Below, one piece after another: positions 35,985 through 46,375 of a DNA stretch of 64,000 bases (its first letter is position 1; each line of letters starts with the position of its first letter). Below the pieces are notes generated by a model that was not told the origin of the DNA, did no database searches, and saw only the letters and a list, made by a program, of their open reading frames with translations. A program made the position numbers and the translations under genes. Origin of the DNA: UBA7332 sp051657165 (GTDB lineage: Bacteria > Bacteroidota > Bacteroidia > Bacteroidales > UBA7332); the NCBI GenBank assembly GCA_051657165.1, contig JBOFKD010000302.1, forward strand, positions 17,724 through 81,723, read 5' to 3'.

Positions 35985-37382
35985 TTAAGTTCGCCAGAAC
36001 CATTTTATCCGTGTGAAGAAAACTGCAACCACAACTGCAAGTGTTGTAAGCACGACTCCACGGAGGAATCCAAGCCATGGATTAACTGTAAGTAATTCAA
36101 GGTAAGAAGACAACCCAGTCAGATTCAGTAAAGGCATAATCAGCATATTTGTTGCCACATAAGCGATCATTGGATTTTGACCGGCCATTTCGAAGGGCTT
36201 CATTATTTTCCATTTATATAAATCACACATTATGGAAAATGCAATCATTGAAATAAAAGCTAACCCTGACGTTACGAAATAGTAACTATAGGTTGACGAG
36301 TCTTTACGAATTCCCCCTTCATAGGCTTCAAAAAACAAACCAAGTATCAGCAAATATCCACCTGCAATGAAAAGTTTCCTCCAATACGCTTTATCTGATC
36401 CGTTACCTCTGATCAGGAAATAAAGGCATGAAAGCAATGCTATTGTTCCAAAAAGGTTCAGAACTAAATATCTCATGTAGAGTCCATACAAATTCAATAC
36501 AACTACAGCAACAGAAAGGAGTAAGATAAATGGCAGCATTCGCTTTTCGTCGTCTGACACATTTTCACCATCCTTACTATTCAACCAATCTTTCAGATAC
36601 TGACCTGCTATTGATCCCGGAATAACGATGAACAAATATTTCAGGTAGTAGAATTTATACATCCACGGCACTGGCGAAAAATTAAAGAGAATCTTTTGCC
36701 ATGAGCCATCAGTAGAGCTTCCCAAGAATATTGCCATTACAAACGGCAAAATAGCAATACGTATTTTCCAGTCTCCGGCTGTAAAAATATATGATAATGA
36801 ACCAAAAACAGCCATATTTGCCAAAACAAGAATAATAATATTACTAAATCCTAATGAAAAAACTCGATCATTGGCATAATCTGTTAATAACATCATTGCT
36901 AAAGCTCCTGCATATGCAGAGATTTGAATAGCATATCTAAGCCACTCTGCCATGTTCCATGGCAATCGCATAAACATAGGAAAAAGTAAGAAAAATGCAA
37001 ATAATGTTGTGAGCCAGGCTGTAGGATCCTGTGGAGAAGATAATACCCATGGATACATATGTTGAATAAATATCGCAAAAAATGTAAGTTTTAATCCACG
37101 TTCAACAGAATCCCATACAAGCTTATACTTAGATATACCTTTAGCTATCTTACTTCCTATTGAAAATGGAAATGCTGCACCCATTGCAAATAAAAAGAAA
37201 GGAAATACTAAATCAACCCACGTTATTCCATAAACTTCTGGATTAAATGAATTCGATGGTGGTGGTAATTGTGCATGATACATCCATCCCGGCAAAATTC
37301 CTGAAGCTATTGTACCGGATAAAATCATAGTGATTATGGCATATCCCCTTAGTGCATCTAATGAAAAGGCTCTTTTCCCCAT
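35985..37382 (-). CDS. DUF5009 / NagX-like multi-pass membrane protein
   Basis: 465 residues, about 12 membrane helices. The opening RAFSLDALRGYAIITMILSG and AGQNPMIAYVATNMLIMPLL are typical of the group related to heparan-alpha-glucosaminide acetyltransferase. Members may transfer acetyl groups across the membrane or, from memory and unchecked, transport N-acetylmuramic acid (MurT of Tannerella forsythia). Either would fit amino-sugar handling. It starts 16 nt after a strong hairpin, so its expression may be attenuated relative to the genes upstream. Confidence 0.82.
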   Translation of the reverse strand: MGKRAFSLDALRGYAIITMILSGTIASGILPGWMYHAQLPPPSNSFNPEVYGITWVDLVFPFFLFAMGAAFPFSIGSKIAKGISKYKLVWDSVERGLKLTFFAIFIQHMYPWVLSSPQDPTAWLTTLFAFFLLFPMFMRLPWNMAEWLRYAIQISAYAGALAMMLLTDYANDRVFSLGFSNIIILVLANMAVFGSLSYIFTAGDWKIRIAILPFVMAIFLGSSTDGSWQKILFNFSPVPWMYKFYYLKYLFIVIPGSIAGQYLKDWLNSKDGENVSDDEKRMLPFILLLSVAVVVLNLYGLYMRYLVLNLFGTIALLSCLYFLIRGNGSDKAYWRKLFIAGGYLLILGLFFEAYEGGIRKDSSTYSYYFVTSGLAFISMIAFSIMCDLYKWKIMKPFEMAGQNPMIAYVATNMLIMPLLNLTGLSSYLELLTVNPWLGFLRGVVLTTLAVVVAVFFTRIKWFWRT

Positions 37383-37398
37383 ATAAATAAATCAATTA

Positions 37399-37448
37399 AA
37401 AAATCCTGTTCTAAACCATCAATACAGAATAGATAGAACAGGATTTTT
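37399..37448. terminator. Intercistronic terminator
   Basis: AAAAATCCTGTTCTA (37399-37413) pairs perfectly with TAGAACAGGATTTTT (37434-37448), with a T run on both strands. It lies 16 nt past the DUF5018 stop and just before the DUF5009 start, and so splits the PUL. Confidence 0.8.
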
Positions 37449-37464
37449 ATTTTAAATATTATTC

Positions 37465-39297
37465 TTATTTCTCTAATTCATATAAACGAAGTCCAATGTT
37501 TGAGCATACAAATCCTGCATTCAATTTTCCGTTACGAACCATAAAATGAGAATCCAGCGTATTATTACCGTTACCCTGATTTGAAGGCATTAGAATATCC
37601 ATAATCGGGTTTTGATATGATTCAATGCTTCCTGAAGTAATATCACAAACACGATGTCTTGCTCCTTTTCCTGCTACAAATGCTGTATAAGCCAGATAAA
37701 TTCTTCCATTATGTTCAATTGTCGAACAATCTGTTGTCGTAATACCTGAAATTTTATGATTTTCACCCATTAGAGCCGTCAGACTAATTATACCACTAAA
37801 GGAATTGCTTGTAGAAGCACCGGCAAAACCTTCTTTGCTTAATGGAAGAGGCTCTACGGCATAATAATATCCTACTCCTGAGATAGGATATGCTAGTTTT
37901 TTAGGAATTGGATTTAACACACCACTTTTCACTTCCCAAACCAAAACATCTGTTTTTTGAGCTACAGGAATTGTTATAATAGCATCTCCATCTAAAGCTC
38001 CCTGAATATTAATACCTGCAGCCCGAGGAGCATAAGCAAGTCCTAGCGAAGTCTGAGTATATGTAATATATACCTCAGGCTTGCTACTTACAGTATTCCA
38101 TTTCCATATTTTTAATTCTGTTGATGCACCTGCTCCTGCTCCCAGCTGAACACCTAATACTACACCTTTACTATCTGCAGCTAACTTACGTATCCCAAGA
38201 ACAGCACTTCCATCAATATTAGAGTCTTCTTTAGATAAAGGACCTACATAAGTTCCATCCAGTTTGTAGTAATTTGGTCCAACAGGAACTGCTGTTGCAT
38301 CTTTCGTATTATGATTACATACAGCAAAATATTCACCACTAAATGCGAACGATGATAATGCATCTGAACCAAACCCAAATGTTGAATATGTCTTTTCAAG
38401 ATAAGGAGTGATCGACAATTTAGGTACATTAATCGTAAATTCTGTAACAGAGCCATTTGTACCCGTTACTTTTACTTTATTTGTACCAGTCAGTAGATTT
38501 AATGCTGTTAATTTTGCATTCTCATCGACTATATTTCCAAATCCGCATTCAAGGTCAACAGATGCATTTGTAAAGTCAACCAAAGAAGGAATATAAGCTG
38601 TCGTAATATTTTTATCATCTGTAATTACTGAATCGCATTTAATCCCATTTATTGACATTCCTTTGATAGAAGCAGGACCAACTTGTTCTGTTGTAATCAT
38701 CAACTCATATGGATAAACAGTTTCCTTATCAACACCCAAAAGCTGGAAAGATCTTGTTTTATTATAATCATAAGACTCTCCATTCACAAAGTTCTGTAAT
38801 TCTCCATTCACAAAAGTCATTGTCACTTTTAGACCAGACAAAACAGTCTCTTTAGGAACCTGAACTACAATTTTATTCTCACTAATATGAATATCTTCAT
38901 TTGAGATAATAAGCCCCTCAATGATAAGATTTGTCAATTTAGGAGGAGATTGTACACGTAATTTATAATCAATAATTCCACCATTAAAACTCTGAAGTTT
39001 TAGGTCAAAAGGCTTTTCACAATTATGGTAATCGCCATTTGAAAAATCCAGTAAGTCTCCGTTGGCTACCAGAATCATTGTCTTTACTTTTGATAGATTT
39101 TTACCTGCCGGCAAAACTACTGTTGCTTCATTAGTTCCATAATTTGGTAAATAAAGCTGTCCGTCAACTTTTACACCAACAACCTGAACATCCTGATAGG
39201 GACGGGAATCTTCTTCTTCTGAACAAGCTGTAAGACTAAGTGACAATAGGGATATAAATAAGAAAATACCCCATTTATTGATTTTTTTTACATTCAT
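37465..39297 (-). CDS. DUF5018-type lipoprotein
   Basis: 610 residues. Lipobox LTACS. Three repeated Ig-like units at about 30-290 share the pattern of a hydrophobic strand then a xxFxNGxxxxYxxxxxFxL segment (for example LLDFSNGDYHNCEKPFDLKL and LQNFVNGESYDYNKTRSFQL). The C-terminal half (about 300-610) looks like a beta-propeller-type domain. It should be a surface glycan-binding protein downstream of SusCD, the place usually held by SusE-like proteins. That role is inference from position. Confidence 0.8.
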   Translation of the reverse strand: MNVKKINKWGIFLFISLLSLSLTACSEEEDSRPYQDVQVVGVKVDGQLYLPNYGTNEATVVLPAGKNLSKVKTMILVANGDLLDFSNGDYHNCEKPFDLKLQSFNGGIIDYKLRVQSPPKLTNLIIEGLIISNEDIHISENKIVVQVPKETVLSGLKVTMTFVNGELQNFVNGESYDYNKTRSFQLLGVDKETVYPYELMITTEQVGPASIKGMSINGIKCDSVITDDKNITTAYIPSLVDFTNASVDLECGFGNIVDENAKLTALNLLTGTNKVKVTGTNGSVTEFTINVPKLSITPYLEKTYSTFGFGSDALSSFAFSGEYFAVCNHNTKDATAVPVGPNYYKLDGTYVGPLSKEDSNIDGSAVLGIRKLAADSKGVVLGVQLGAGAGASTELKIWKWNTVSSKPEVYITYTQTSLGLAYAPRAAGINIQGALDGDAIITIPVAQKTDVLVWEVKSGVLNPIPKKLAYPISGVGYYYAVEPLPLSKEGFAGASTSNSFSGIISLTALMGENHKISGITTTDCSTIEHNGRIYLAYTAFVAGKGARHRVCDITSGSIESYQNPIMDILMPSNQGNGNNTLDSHFMVRNGKLNAGFVCSNIGLRLYELEK

Positions 39298-39320
39298 AAT
39301 ATCAATATTAAAAATAAGGA

Positions 39321-41336
39321 TTAATTATTCTCTCTGTTCTTCATTGCATCCTTCATATTATTTATAAATTCCTGCCATTTTATATAACAATGGTCAAAAA
39401 TCATAAGTCCTGATGAATTATCCAGAGAGGCTTTAAAGACTTCACTTTGTTCCTCCGGCTTTAAGTCCGGAAGACTCATCGAACCAATTAAAGGTAATTT
39501 CCCATTTGTAAGAATATTACCAAGAGTTATATACCTGTTAACTTCTTTACCCGTTTTATAATAAGTCCCGATCATTAAGAAATCAAGATTTTCCAGATAA
39601 CTCGACTTATTATATTCTGCATTATAAATTTCACTTTCAGGAAAATTCAATCTGGACTCATACGAAAAATCATTGCTTGCCCAGTTTACTCCATTCTGAT
39701 AATAAACCTCATACCAAGACCCCACATATGCAGCCAGCTTTAAGTCAGGATTAACAGAGATCTTATACTGATCTATCAGAGATCTTACCCGGTCTGTGAA
39801 CTGTTTTATTGTCAGAGATCTGAAATTAATCCAATCCTTATAATACTTTCCTTTTATCAGAAGCCCATTTTCATCAATTAGAAAAGCATCATTTGGAAAA
39901 TTTTCTAATTTCTCGCCTTTCAAATTGAGATAATGTGCAAAAGCATTTCTTGTAACAGGGCTAAAATCAGCATATAAATTATCATAACGACATCTGTCAA
40001 GAACAATCCCATCTATCGGATAATTCTGAAGAACTTCTTCAACTCGTTTCAACTGAAAATCCTGCACTTCCTGATTCGACGGATTAACAAAAGCCAAAGC
40101 TATTTTTTTTCCAGCTGAAGCATCTTTACCATGCTGACTATCTCTGACCCGCAATATCTTTCCTTTATCTTCAGGTCGTTGCACAATCTCTTCCCAATCT
40201 TTGTACTGATCAAGAATTGCATAATCACCCGCAGTTATATTCCCTTCTGTAAAAAAATTAAAGCTGGTATACACTTTCATATTATGTTTATGCGCATACT
40301 TTAGTATTGATTCTAATAAATCAAACCCATTTTCTTCAACTTTTTTCTTCGGATTAATACTATTTGTCAGATATGGCGATTTAGATAAATTATTTTTTCG
40401 ATAAGAAACATATCCCTCTGGTCCTTTCACATCAAATCCTAGAGATGTAAAACCAGCTTTCTTTCCATTCTGAACCATTTCTTCTACTGCTTCATCAGTA
40501 GTCAATGTTGTTGCATTCGGAAATTGTTCTACCCACATTACTATTTCTGATCTTTCATTCTTTACTGTCTTATAGTAAATAGCCATTGGTACTTTCTGTA
40601 TTTCTATTCCGTTTTCTAATAAATAGAAATCGATATAGTTAGTTCCGGGCATTAATGAAATTGTTGCAGAAATATTACCTTTCCTATCACACTTAACAGG
40701 GTAAAATACATTTCCTGATTTTGCAGTCAAAGATAATTTCCGCGTATCCGAAAAGTTCGCAATACTTCCTTTAATTACTTCTTTAGATTTCCTTACTGTT
40801 TTAAGAATATCATCTTCTAAAATCAGAATAGGAGCAGCATCTCTACCTAATAAATCAAAAACCTTTTGAAGATCAGCTATCTCTCCGTTATTCCTAAGTT
40901 TCACCAAATCTCCTTTTCTGAAACTTTCTGCTACAAATTTCTTAAATCCCTTAGTCGCATATGAGTCATCTGAAGCAACGAGTACAAAACCATTTTCGGG
41001 AATATTCAGATCTAAAGATTGATTAAAAGAAGGTCTTTGACCTTTTGTGACACCTCCGTTTAAAATTTCAAGAACTTTAAACTGACTATCAACTACAATT
41101 CCTACATAATTAGACTTACTACTTTTTACTGATTTTCCATATCCGGAAGTAAATAAATATAATCCATCGCCCTTTGTTTCCCAATCTGAAGCATTCAAGC
41201 TGGATATCTCCTTTTCCGGTCCGCGAACAATAAGTGTCGGGTCAGGACTGGGTGCTTCAATCGTTATTAGGGATTGTGCTAAAACTCCTGTTGAAAAAAG
41301 AAATAGCAAAGAAATAATATTAATAATCGTTCTCAT
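39321..41336 (-). CDS. GHL10-like glycoside hydrolase (copy 1 of 2), large
   Basis: 671 residues from the preferred start at 41336 (MRTIINIISLLFLFSTGVLAQ), which begins a signal peptide; the longer frame to 41435 would run into the SusD stop and adds 33 residues unlike a signal. The N-terminal 270 residues are beta-rich. The barrel begins near IVMWVEQFPNATTLTTDEA and has IDGIVLDRCRYDNLYADFS with likely catalytic acids, then LAAYVGSWYEVYYQNGVNW. This matches the family 10-like hydrolases of Bacteroidetes PULs. Substrate unknown. Confidence 0.82.
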   Translation of the reverse strand: MRTIINIISLLFLFSTGVLAQSLITIEAPSPDPTLIVRGPEKEISSLNASDWETKGDGLYLFTSGYGKSVKSSKSNYVGIVVDSQFKVLEILNGGVTKGQRPSFNQSLDLNIPENGFVLVASDDSYATKGFKKFVAESFRKGDLVKLRNNGEIADLQKVFDLLGRDAAPILILEDDILKTVRKSKEVIKGSIANFSDTRKLSLTAKSGNVFYPVKCDRKGNISATISLMPGTNYIDFYLLENGIEIQKVPMAIYYKTVKNERSEIVMWVEQFPNATTLTTDEAVEEMVQNGKKAGFTSLGFDVKGPEGYVSYRKNNLSKSPYLTNSINPKKKVEENGFDLLESILKYAHKHNMKVYTSFNFFTEGNITAGDYAILDQYKDWEEIVQRPEDKGKILRVRDSQHGKDASAGKKIALAFVNPSNQEVQDFQLKRVEEVLQNYPIDGIVLDRCRYDNLYADFSPVTRNAFAHYLNLKGEKLENFPNDAFLIDENGLLIKGKYYKDWINFRSLTIKQFTDRVRSLIDQYKISVNPDLKLAAYVGSWYEVYYQNGVNWASNDFSYESRLNFPESEIYNAEYNKSSYLENLDFLMIGTYYKTGKEVNRYITLGNILTNGKLPLIGSMSLPDLKPEEQSEVFKASLDNSSGLMIFDHCYIKWQEFINNMKDAMKNRENN

Positions 41337-41351
41337 GTTTCTTATCTTAAA

Positions 41352-41373
41352 CCCGGACTCCAATGAGTCCGGG
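41352..41373. other. Intercistronic hairpin between susD-like and GHL10 genes
   Basis: CCCGGACTC (41352-41360) pairs perfectly with GAGTCCGGG (41365-41373) around a 4-nt loop. The T run is on the plus-strand side, so on the transcribed minus strand it is not a full terminator. It may protect the upstream susCD message from decay. Confidence 0.6.
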
Positions 41374-41395
41374 CAATTTTTTATCTTGCTTTTAC

Positions 41396-43279
41396 TTATA
41401 GTCCGTATCCGGGATTCTGATCTAAGTAAGGACATTTATTTCTCTCTGTCTGAGGAACCGGCCATACATAATAGCGATCATTCCATCCTTTAGGTCTGTC
41501 AACATCACGTTTTCTTAACTTATCTCCGTACGCAGAATAATCAGCAACGTCATTAATATCTCTTTCTGACCCAGGTGCACCATAACTTGGCACCATATCC
41601 GGAGTAGCCTGCTCATATCCGTCAGGATAAATACCTTTAGAAGCATCCACACCCTTAGCCAATGGATAACCGTAAGTTGGCTGATCATTTTGCAACTTAC
41701 CTGTACGCCATCTTCTCATATCGAAAAGTGCCATAAATTCTTTTACAAACTCAACTTTTCTCTCTCGTCTCACAATCTGACGCATTTTCAGCTGATTGCC
41801 TAATCGGGAAGGATCAACAGCGATAATATCAGGCATATCCACTCTGGCTCTTACCTTATTAATAGCATCAACAACTGTTGCATCCAGTTCTCCTAACTCT
41901 ATTTTAGCTTCTGCGTAATTAAGATACATCTCAGCAAAACGCATTAACACAATGTTATAAGAAGGTGAAAATGTGGATTCATCATCGAAATGATTGTATT
42001 TTTTCCACAGAAACCCTACTCCACTCTGAACATATCCATATTGAGCAACAGATCCGGTATAATCGAGATTATCAATCAGTTTATCATTTCCTTCAGCATC
42101 AAACTCTTTTGTTTTCGGATTATATACTTCCATTAAAAACTTAGAGGTCTTTGTACTTATATTTCCGATAATTGTATCATGATGCACATAAATAGACTTT
42201 TTCAATCGCGGATCACGGCTGTCAAATGGTTTTTTTGGATCATAACCTGACGCAGGATCATCAATACGTTTTCCATTTTTCATTTCAAAATTATCCACTA
42301 ATTGCTGAGATGGAAAACGACCACTTTGACCAATCATCCGGCATTGCTCTCCGACAGACATATATTGTGTCTTTTTTGAACCCTGATCTGAATACATCAG
42401 ATTAAACATATTCTCTGACTTAGGCCCTCCTGTCAATTGGCCTTTACGAGTAAATAATGCATCAAAATCAGGAGACAAAACCCGGCCACTTTCATTAATT
42501 ACCCGGTTCGCTGCATCCGCCGATAATTTAAAATATTCGGACCCTTTCATCTCATCTGTAATCGCATCTTTTCCATGGCCAAACTTACACCACGAACCTG
42601 CATATAAAGCAAGTCTTGACTTGAGACCTAATGCCACTGATTTATCCACACGCCCCATCGATTCACTTATCCACGGTAAATTCTGACTTGATTCTTCCAG
42701 ATCATTTAAGATAAAATCAACAACTTCTTTCCAGGATGTTCTTGTTATATACTTCGTTTGCTCAGCCGTTGCCGGAGCAGTAAGAAATGGAATATCTCCG
42801 AACAAGGATACCAGATGCATGTAATAATAAGCTCTTAAAACCTTAACTTCTGAGAGGTATTGTATTGCTTTATCTGTCAGTTCACTTTTATAAGGTTCTG
42901 CTCCTGCTATTACAGTATTACATCTGGCAACTGATGTATAAAGCGTTGCCCAGGCATACTCAACCGAAAAATTAGAAGTAAGATCAACATTCCCTACTCC
43001 AATAGAGGAGTTATCCGCCCGTTCCATCCCAAAGGGTGTATACATATCCCAAAGTACCATCATTGGAATATTACTAAAATCTTCCTGCTTTTGGTAAAGC
43101 ATCTGATAACAACCTGTTGCTCCTTGTTTAATTCCACCTTCCGTACTATAAAAGTCTGAAGATAAATATTCACTTAAAGGCTGGCGGTCCAGATAATCGC
43201 TACAGCCAACCGATGATAATGACAATGTAGCACACAATATCCATTTATAATTAACGATATTTCGTATATTCATTTTCAT
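41396..43279 (-). CDS. SusD/RagB-family surface glycan-binding lipoprotein
   Basis: 627 residues. Lipobox VGCSDYLDRQPLSEY, then the helical TPR-like SusD fold (VLRAYYYMHLVSLFGDIPF, the usual alpha-helical anchor) and the RagB C-terminus (MRQIVRRERKVEFVKEFMALFDMRRWRTG). It caps the SusC pore on the cell surface and binds the glycan. It follows susC by 18 nt, as expected for the complex. Confidence 0.95.
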   Translation of the reverse strand: MKMNIRNIVNYKWILCATLSLSSVGCSDYLDRQPLSEYLSSDFYSTEGGIKQGATGCYQMLYQKQEDFSNIPMMVLWDMYTPFGMERADNSSIGVGNVDLTSNFSVEYAWATLYTSVARCNTVIAGAEPYKSELTDKAIQYLSEVKVLRAYYYMHLVSLFGDIPFLTAPATAEQTKYITRTSWKEVVDFILNDLEESSQNLPWISESMGRVDKSVALGLKSRLALYAGSWCKFGHGKDAITDEMKGSEYFKLSADAANRVINESGRVLSPDFDALFTRKGQLTGGPKSENMFNLMYSDQGSKKTQYMSVGEQCRMIGQSGRFPSQQLVDNFEMKNGKRIDDPASGYDPKKPFDSRDPRLKKSIYVHHDTIIGNISTKTSKFLMEVYNPKTKEFDAEGNDKLIDNLDYTGSVAQYGYVQSGVGFLWKKYNHFDDESTFSPSYNIVLMRFAEMYLNYAEAKIELGELDATVVDAINKVRARVDMPDIIAVDPSRLGNQLKMRQIVRRERKVEFVKEFMALFDMRRWRTGKLQNDQPTYGYPLAKGVDASKGIYPDGYEQATPDMVPSYGAPGSERDINDVADYSAYGDKLRKRDVDRPKGWNDRYYVWPVPQTERNKCPYLDQNPGYGL

Positions 43280-43297
43280 AATTTCAATTTTTAGGCA

Positions 43298-46200
43298 TTA
43301 GAATTTTAGATCCAAACCAAATGTAAATGTTTGCATAATCGGATAGAACTCTCCTCCATATTTTCCTGCATATTCTGTCTCAGGGTCATATCCTTTATAG
43401 AAGTTACTAATTGTGAAGAGATTCTGCCCACTCAGGTAAAAACGTAAGCTTCCAATCTTCATTTTATTAGTAACTCTTTGGGGTAAAGTATAACCAACTA
43501 CCAAATTCTTCATACGCAGATAAGCTCCATTTTTCACCCACTTATCTGATTTCTGGAAATTATCAGCAGAGCTGTCCTCAGGTAGCAAAATCGGATATTC
43601 TGCATTCGGATTTTCAGGAGTCCATGAATCTATTTGATGCTTAAATAAATTAGATCCATTAGAAAAAGGTTTCAGACCAATACCACTCATATAGGCTGCT
43701 TTTTTTCCTACCCCTTGAAAAAACATTGTTAAGTCAAAATTTCGCCATCCGGCTGACAAGTTTAATCCATATTCAAAATGTGGAAACTGGTCTCCCAGAT
43801 ACACCTGATCTCTGCTGTCTATTTGCATTGGATCAACACCTTCTCCTTCGTATATTTTTTTATATTTCACATAACCCGGACGAGCACCAGAACTTAGTTT
43901 TGGTGAATTATTCACATCATCCCAGTTCTGATAATACCCATCAGAAACATATCCCCAGATACCATCTTTCGGATACCCTTCCATAATCGACTTATCCTGG
44001 AATGTCAGTCCGTTTAGATTTGTTATCTTATTTTTAGTATCACTCAAAGTAAACGTTGCACTATAGTTAAAATCTCCGATTTTATTTCTGTGCGTCAGAG
44101 CTATCTCCCACCCCTTATTACTCATATCACCATCATTTGTATAGGCAGGCTGCATTCCTACATAATAAGGTAACGGGAAACGCATAAGCATATCATAAAT
44201 ATCTTTGATAAAATAATCAGCCGTTATACCCAGCATGCCCTCCCACAGCTGAGCATCCAAACCAATATTTGTTTGTCTGGATTTTTCCCAGCTAATATAT
44301 GGATTTGCTAACGCAATCTGAGCTGCTCCCGGAGCCACATCTTTATCAAACCAATAACCATATCCTGCGGTTACATTCGCAGAATAAGGATAATTAGAAT
44401 TTATATCCTGATTCCCTAAAAGGCCATAAGAAGCTCTTACTTTTAAGAACGTCAACACCTCTTGAGCCGGAGTCATAAAGTCTTCTTTTGAAATAACCCA
44501 TCCTGCTGATACAGAAGGAAAGAAGCCCCATCTATCATGTATAAAACGAGATGATCCGTCAATACGGGCATTCGCTTCCAACAGATATTTTTCTTTATAA
44601 TTATAATTTACACGTGCAAAATAAGACGCCATGGCCCAGGAACTTGCACCTCCTCCTGCCGTTGACGTCGAAGCATCTCCATTACCCAGATAATATTTTC
44701 CTAATTCGAAGCCTTTCATTGAAGCATTAAAACTTGTATTTGTATTATCTTCTGCCTGAAATCCAACTAAAAGTCTCAAATCATTTCCTGAAAATTCCTT
44801 ACCATAAGAAGCCTGAACTCTATAATAATTTCGAATATTTTCACTCCATCCCTCATACACATTATCATCTGCCGGATACTCTCCCATTATAATTCCTTTC
44901 AAAGAAGTTGTATATGGCGTTGTTATATTTCTTGATCTGGCACTTGATATACGTCTGGAATACTGAGCCTGAATATCTAAGTCTTTAAGCGGATTAAAAA
45001 TCAAAGTTCCACTTACTAACACTTCAGAACTCTTTGTTTTAGACTTTCCACTGGCATTAGCTGCAGCTGTCGGATTATCCCCGTTTTTACCATAGCCCCA
45101 GTTTCCATCTAACTCTTTCGCTGCTGAAAGAGTAGGAAGCATATAAAGAGACTTATTAATAATTGATTTTGGCGTTCCTACACTTGGTTTTACTGTATTA
45201 GACTGGCGTAGACTTGATTCCAGATTAAATTTCATCCAGTTTGTGATTGTTGCATCAGCATTCATTCTGATATTAGTTCTGTCAAAAGAGTTGTTCGGAA
45301 TCAAACCGTCCTGATACATATAGCCACCTGCGCCATAAAATTTAATATTCTTATTACCTCCGCTTACTGAAACATTATGATTAGTCATTATAGAAGCATT
45401 CTTCAAAGTCTCCTCTTTCCAATCTGTATCATAACGGTTCCAGTTGTCCGCTTTGTACATACGATAATCGCTAATCAGTTGTTCGCGGGCAAATCTTACA
45501 TCATCCGGGGTCTGACGTCCGGCGTTATCCCATGAATTAAGTTCAGACTGAAGATAATCAGCTGCAGAAACAACCTCCGGCATATTAGTCGGACGCTGCA
45601 CCGACATATATCCATTGTATGATACTGTCACTTTACCTTCTGTCCCTCTTTTTGTGGTAATCAGAATTACACCGTTAGATGCTCTTGATCCGTAAATAGA
45701 TGCAGAAGCAGCATCCTTTAATACGGATACCGATTCAACTGAATTCATATCAACCTGATCCATATCCATTTCAATTCCATCAACTAACACCAGAGGATTA
45801 GAGCTTGAATTAATAGACCCTACACCACGAATACGAATTTTTGATCCGTCAGCGCCCGGTTCTCCGGATAATTGTTGTACAGTTACCCCCGGCATTGTAC
45901 CCTGAAGTGCCGTAGATAAAGACGCAACAGTTCTTTTGTTTAATGTTTCGGAATTAACAGAAGCTACAGCACCTGTTAATGTTGCTTTTTTCTGACGTGC
46001 ATATCCAACCACTACAGCTTCAGATAATTCATTCACGGCCTCTTTCATTTTCACATCCAGAGACTTTTGTCCATTATAAACAATGCTGACAGGTGTATAT
46101 CCGATATACGAAAAAAGAAGTGTCTCTCCCTTATTTACATCAATGGAATATTTACCGTCGAAATCCGTTACAGTCCCTACATTCTTCCCTTTGATCTGAA

Positions 46201-46315
46201 TACTTACTCCTGGAAGTGGCTCTTTCGCATCAGATACTACCCCTTTAAGCTTAAAGGTTTGGGCTTGTAATGCTATGGAGCACAACAGTAGCCATAAGAC
46301 TAGCATTTTTTTCAT
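43298..46315 (-). CDS. SusC/RagA-family TonB-linked outer membrane transporter
   Basis: 1005 residues. Signal peptide (1-18), carboxypeptidase-like regulatory domain at about 20-95 (GVVSDAKEPLPGVSIQIKG, DFDGKYSIDV), plug at about 110-220 (RIRGVGSINSSSNPLVLVDG), then a 22-strand barrel ending in LDLKF. No N-terminal signalling (STN) domain is present, so induction is not by a SusC-linked anti-sigma factor. It imports the oligosaccharide captured by its SusD partner. Confidence 0.96.
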   Translation of the reverse strand: MKKMLVLWLLLCSIALQAQTFKLKGVVSDAKEPLPGVSIQIKGKNVGTVTDFDGKYSIDVNKGETLLFSYIGYTPVSIVYNGQKSLDVKMKEAVNELSEAVVVGYARQKKATLTGAVASVNSETLNKRTVASLSTALQGTMPGVTVQQLSGEPGADGSKIRIRGVGSINSSSNPLVLVDGIEMDMDQVDMNSVESVSVLKDAASASIYGSRASNGVILITTKRGTEGKVTVSYNGYMSVQRPTNMPEVVSAADYLQSELNSWDNAGRQTPDDVRFAREQLISDYRMYKADNWNRYDTDWKEETLKNASIMTNHNVSVSGGNKNIKFYGAGGYMYQDGLIPNNSFDRTNIRMNADATITNWMKFNLESSLRQSNTVKPSVGTPKSIINKSLYMLPTLSAAKELDGNWGYGKNGDNPTAAANASGKSKTKSSEVLVSGTLIFNPLKDLDIQAQYSRRISSARSRNITTPYTTSLKGIIMGEYPADDNVYEGWSENIRNYYRVQASYGKEFSGNDLRLLVGFQAEDNTNTSFNASMKGFELGKYYLGNGDASTSTAGGGASSWAMASYFARVNYNYKEKYLLEANARIDGSSRFIHDRWGFFPSVSAGWVISKEDFMTPAQEVLTFLKVRASYGLLGNQDINSNYPYSANVTAGYGYWFDKDVAPGAAQIALANPYISWEKSRQTNIGLDAQLWEGMLGITADYFIKDIYDMLMRFPLPYYVGMQPAYTNDGDMSNKGWEIALTHRNKIGDFNYSATFTLSDTKNKITNLNGLTFQDKSIMEGYPKDGIWGYVSDGYYQNWDDVNNSPKLSSGARPGYVKYKKIYEGEGVDPMQIDSRDQVYLGDQFPHFEYGLNLSAGWRNFDLTMFFQGVGKKAAYMSGIGLKPFSNGSNLFKHQIDSWTPENPNAEYPILLPEDSSADNFQKSDKWVKNGAYLRMKNLVVGYTLPQRVTNKMKIGSLRFYLSGQNLFTISNFYKGYDPETEYAGKYGGEFYPIMQTFTFGLDLKF

Positions 46316-46375
46316 AGTAGCATTTTTAAATTGATAGATTAGATTATTTAGTTTATTAAAAAATTGATTATCTTT

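Noticed and set aside
41337..41435. Upstream extension of the GHL10 gene by 33 codons
   Set aside because: It would overlap the SusD stop, crosses the hairpin at 41352-41373 and places a charged stretch before a good signal peptide.
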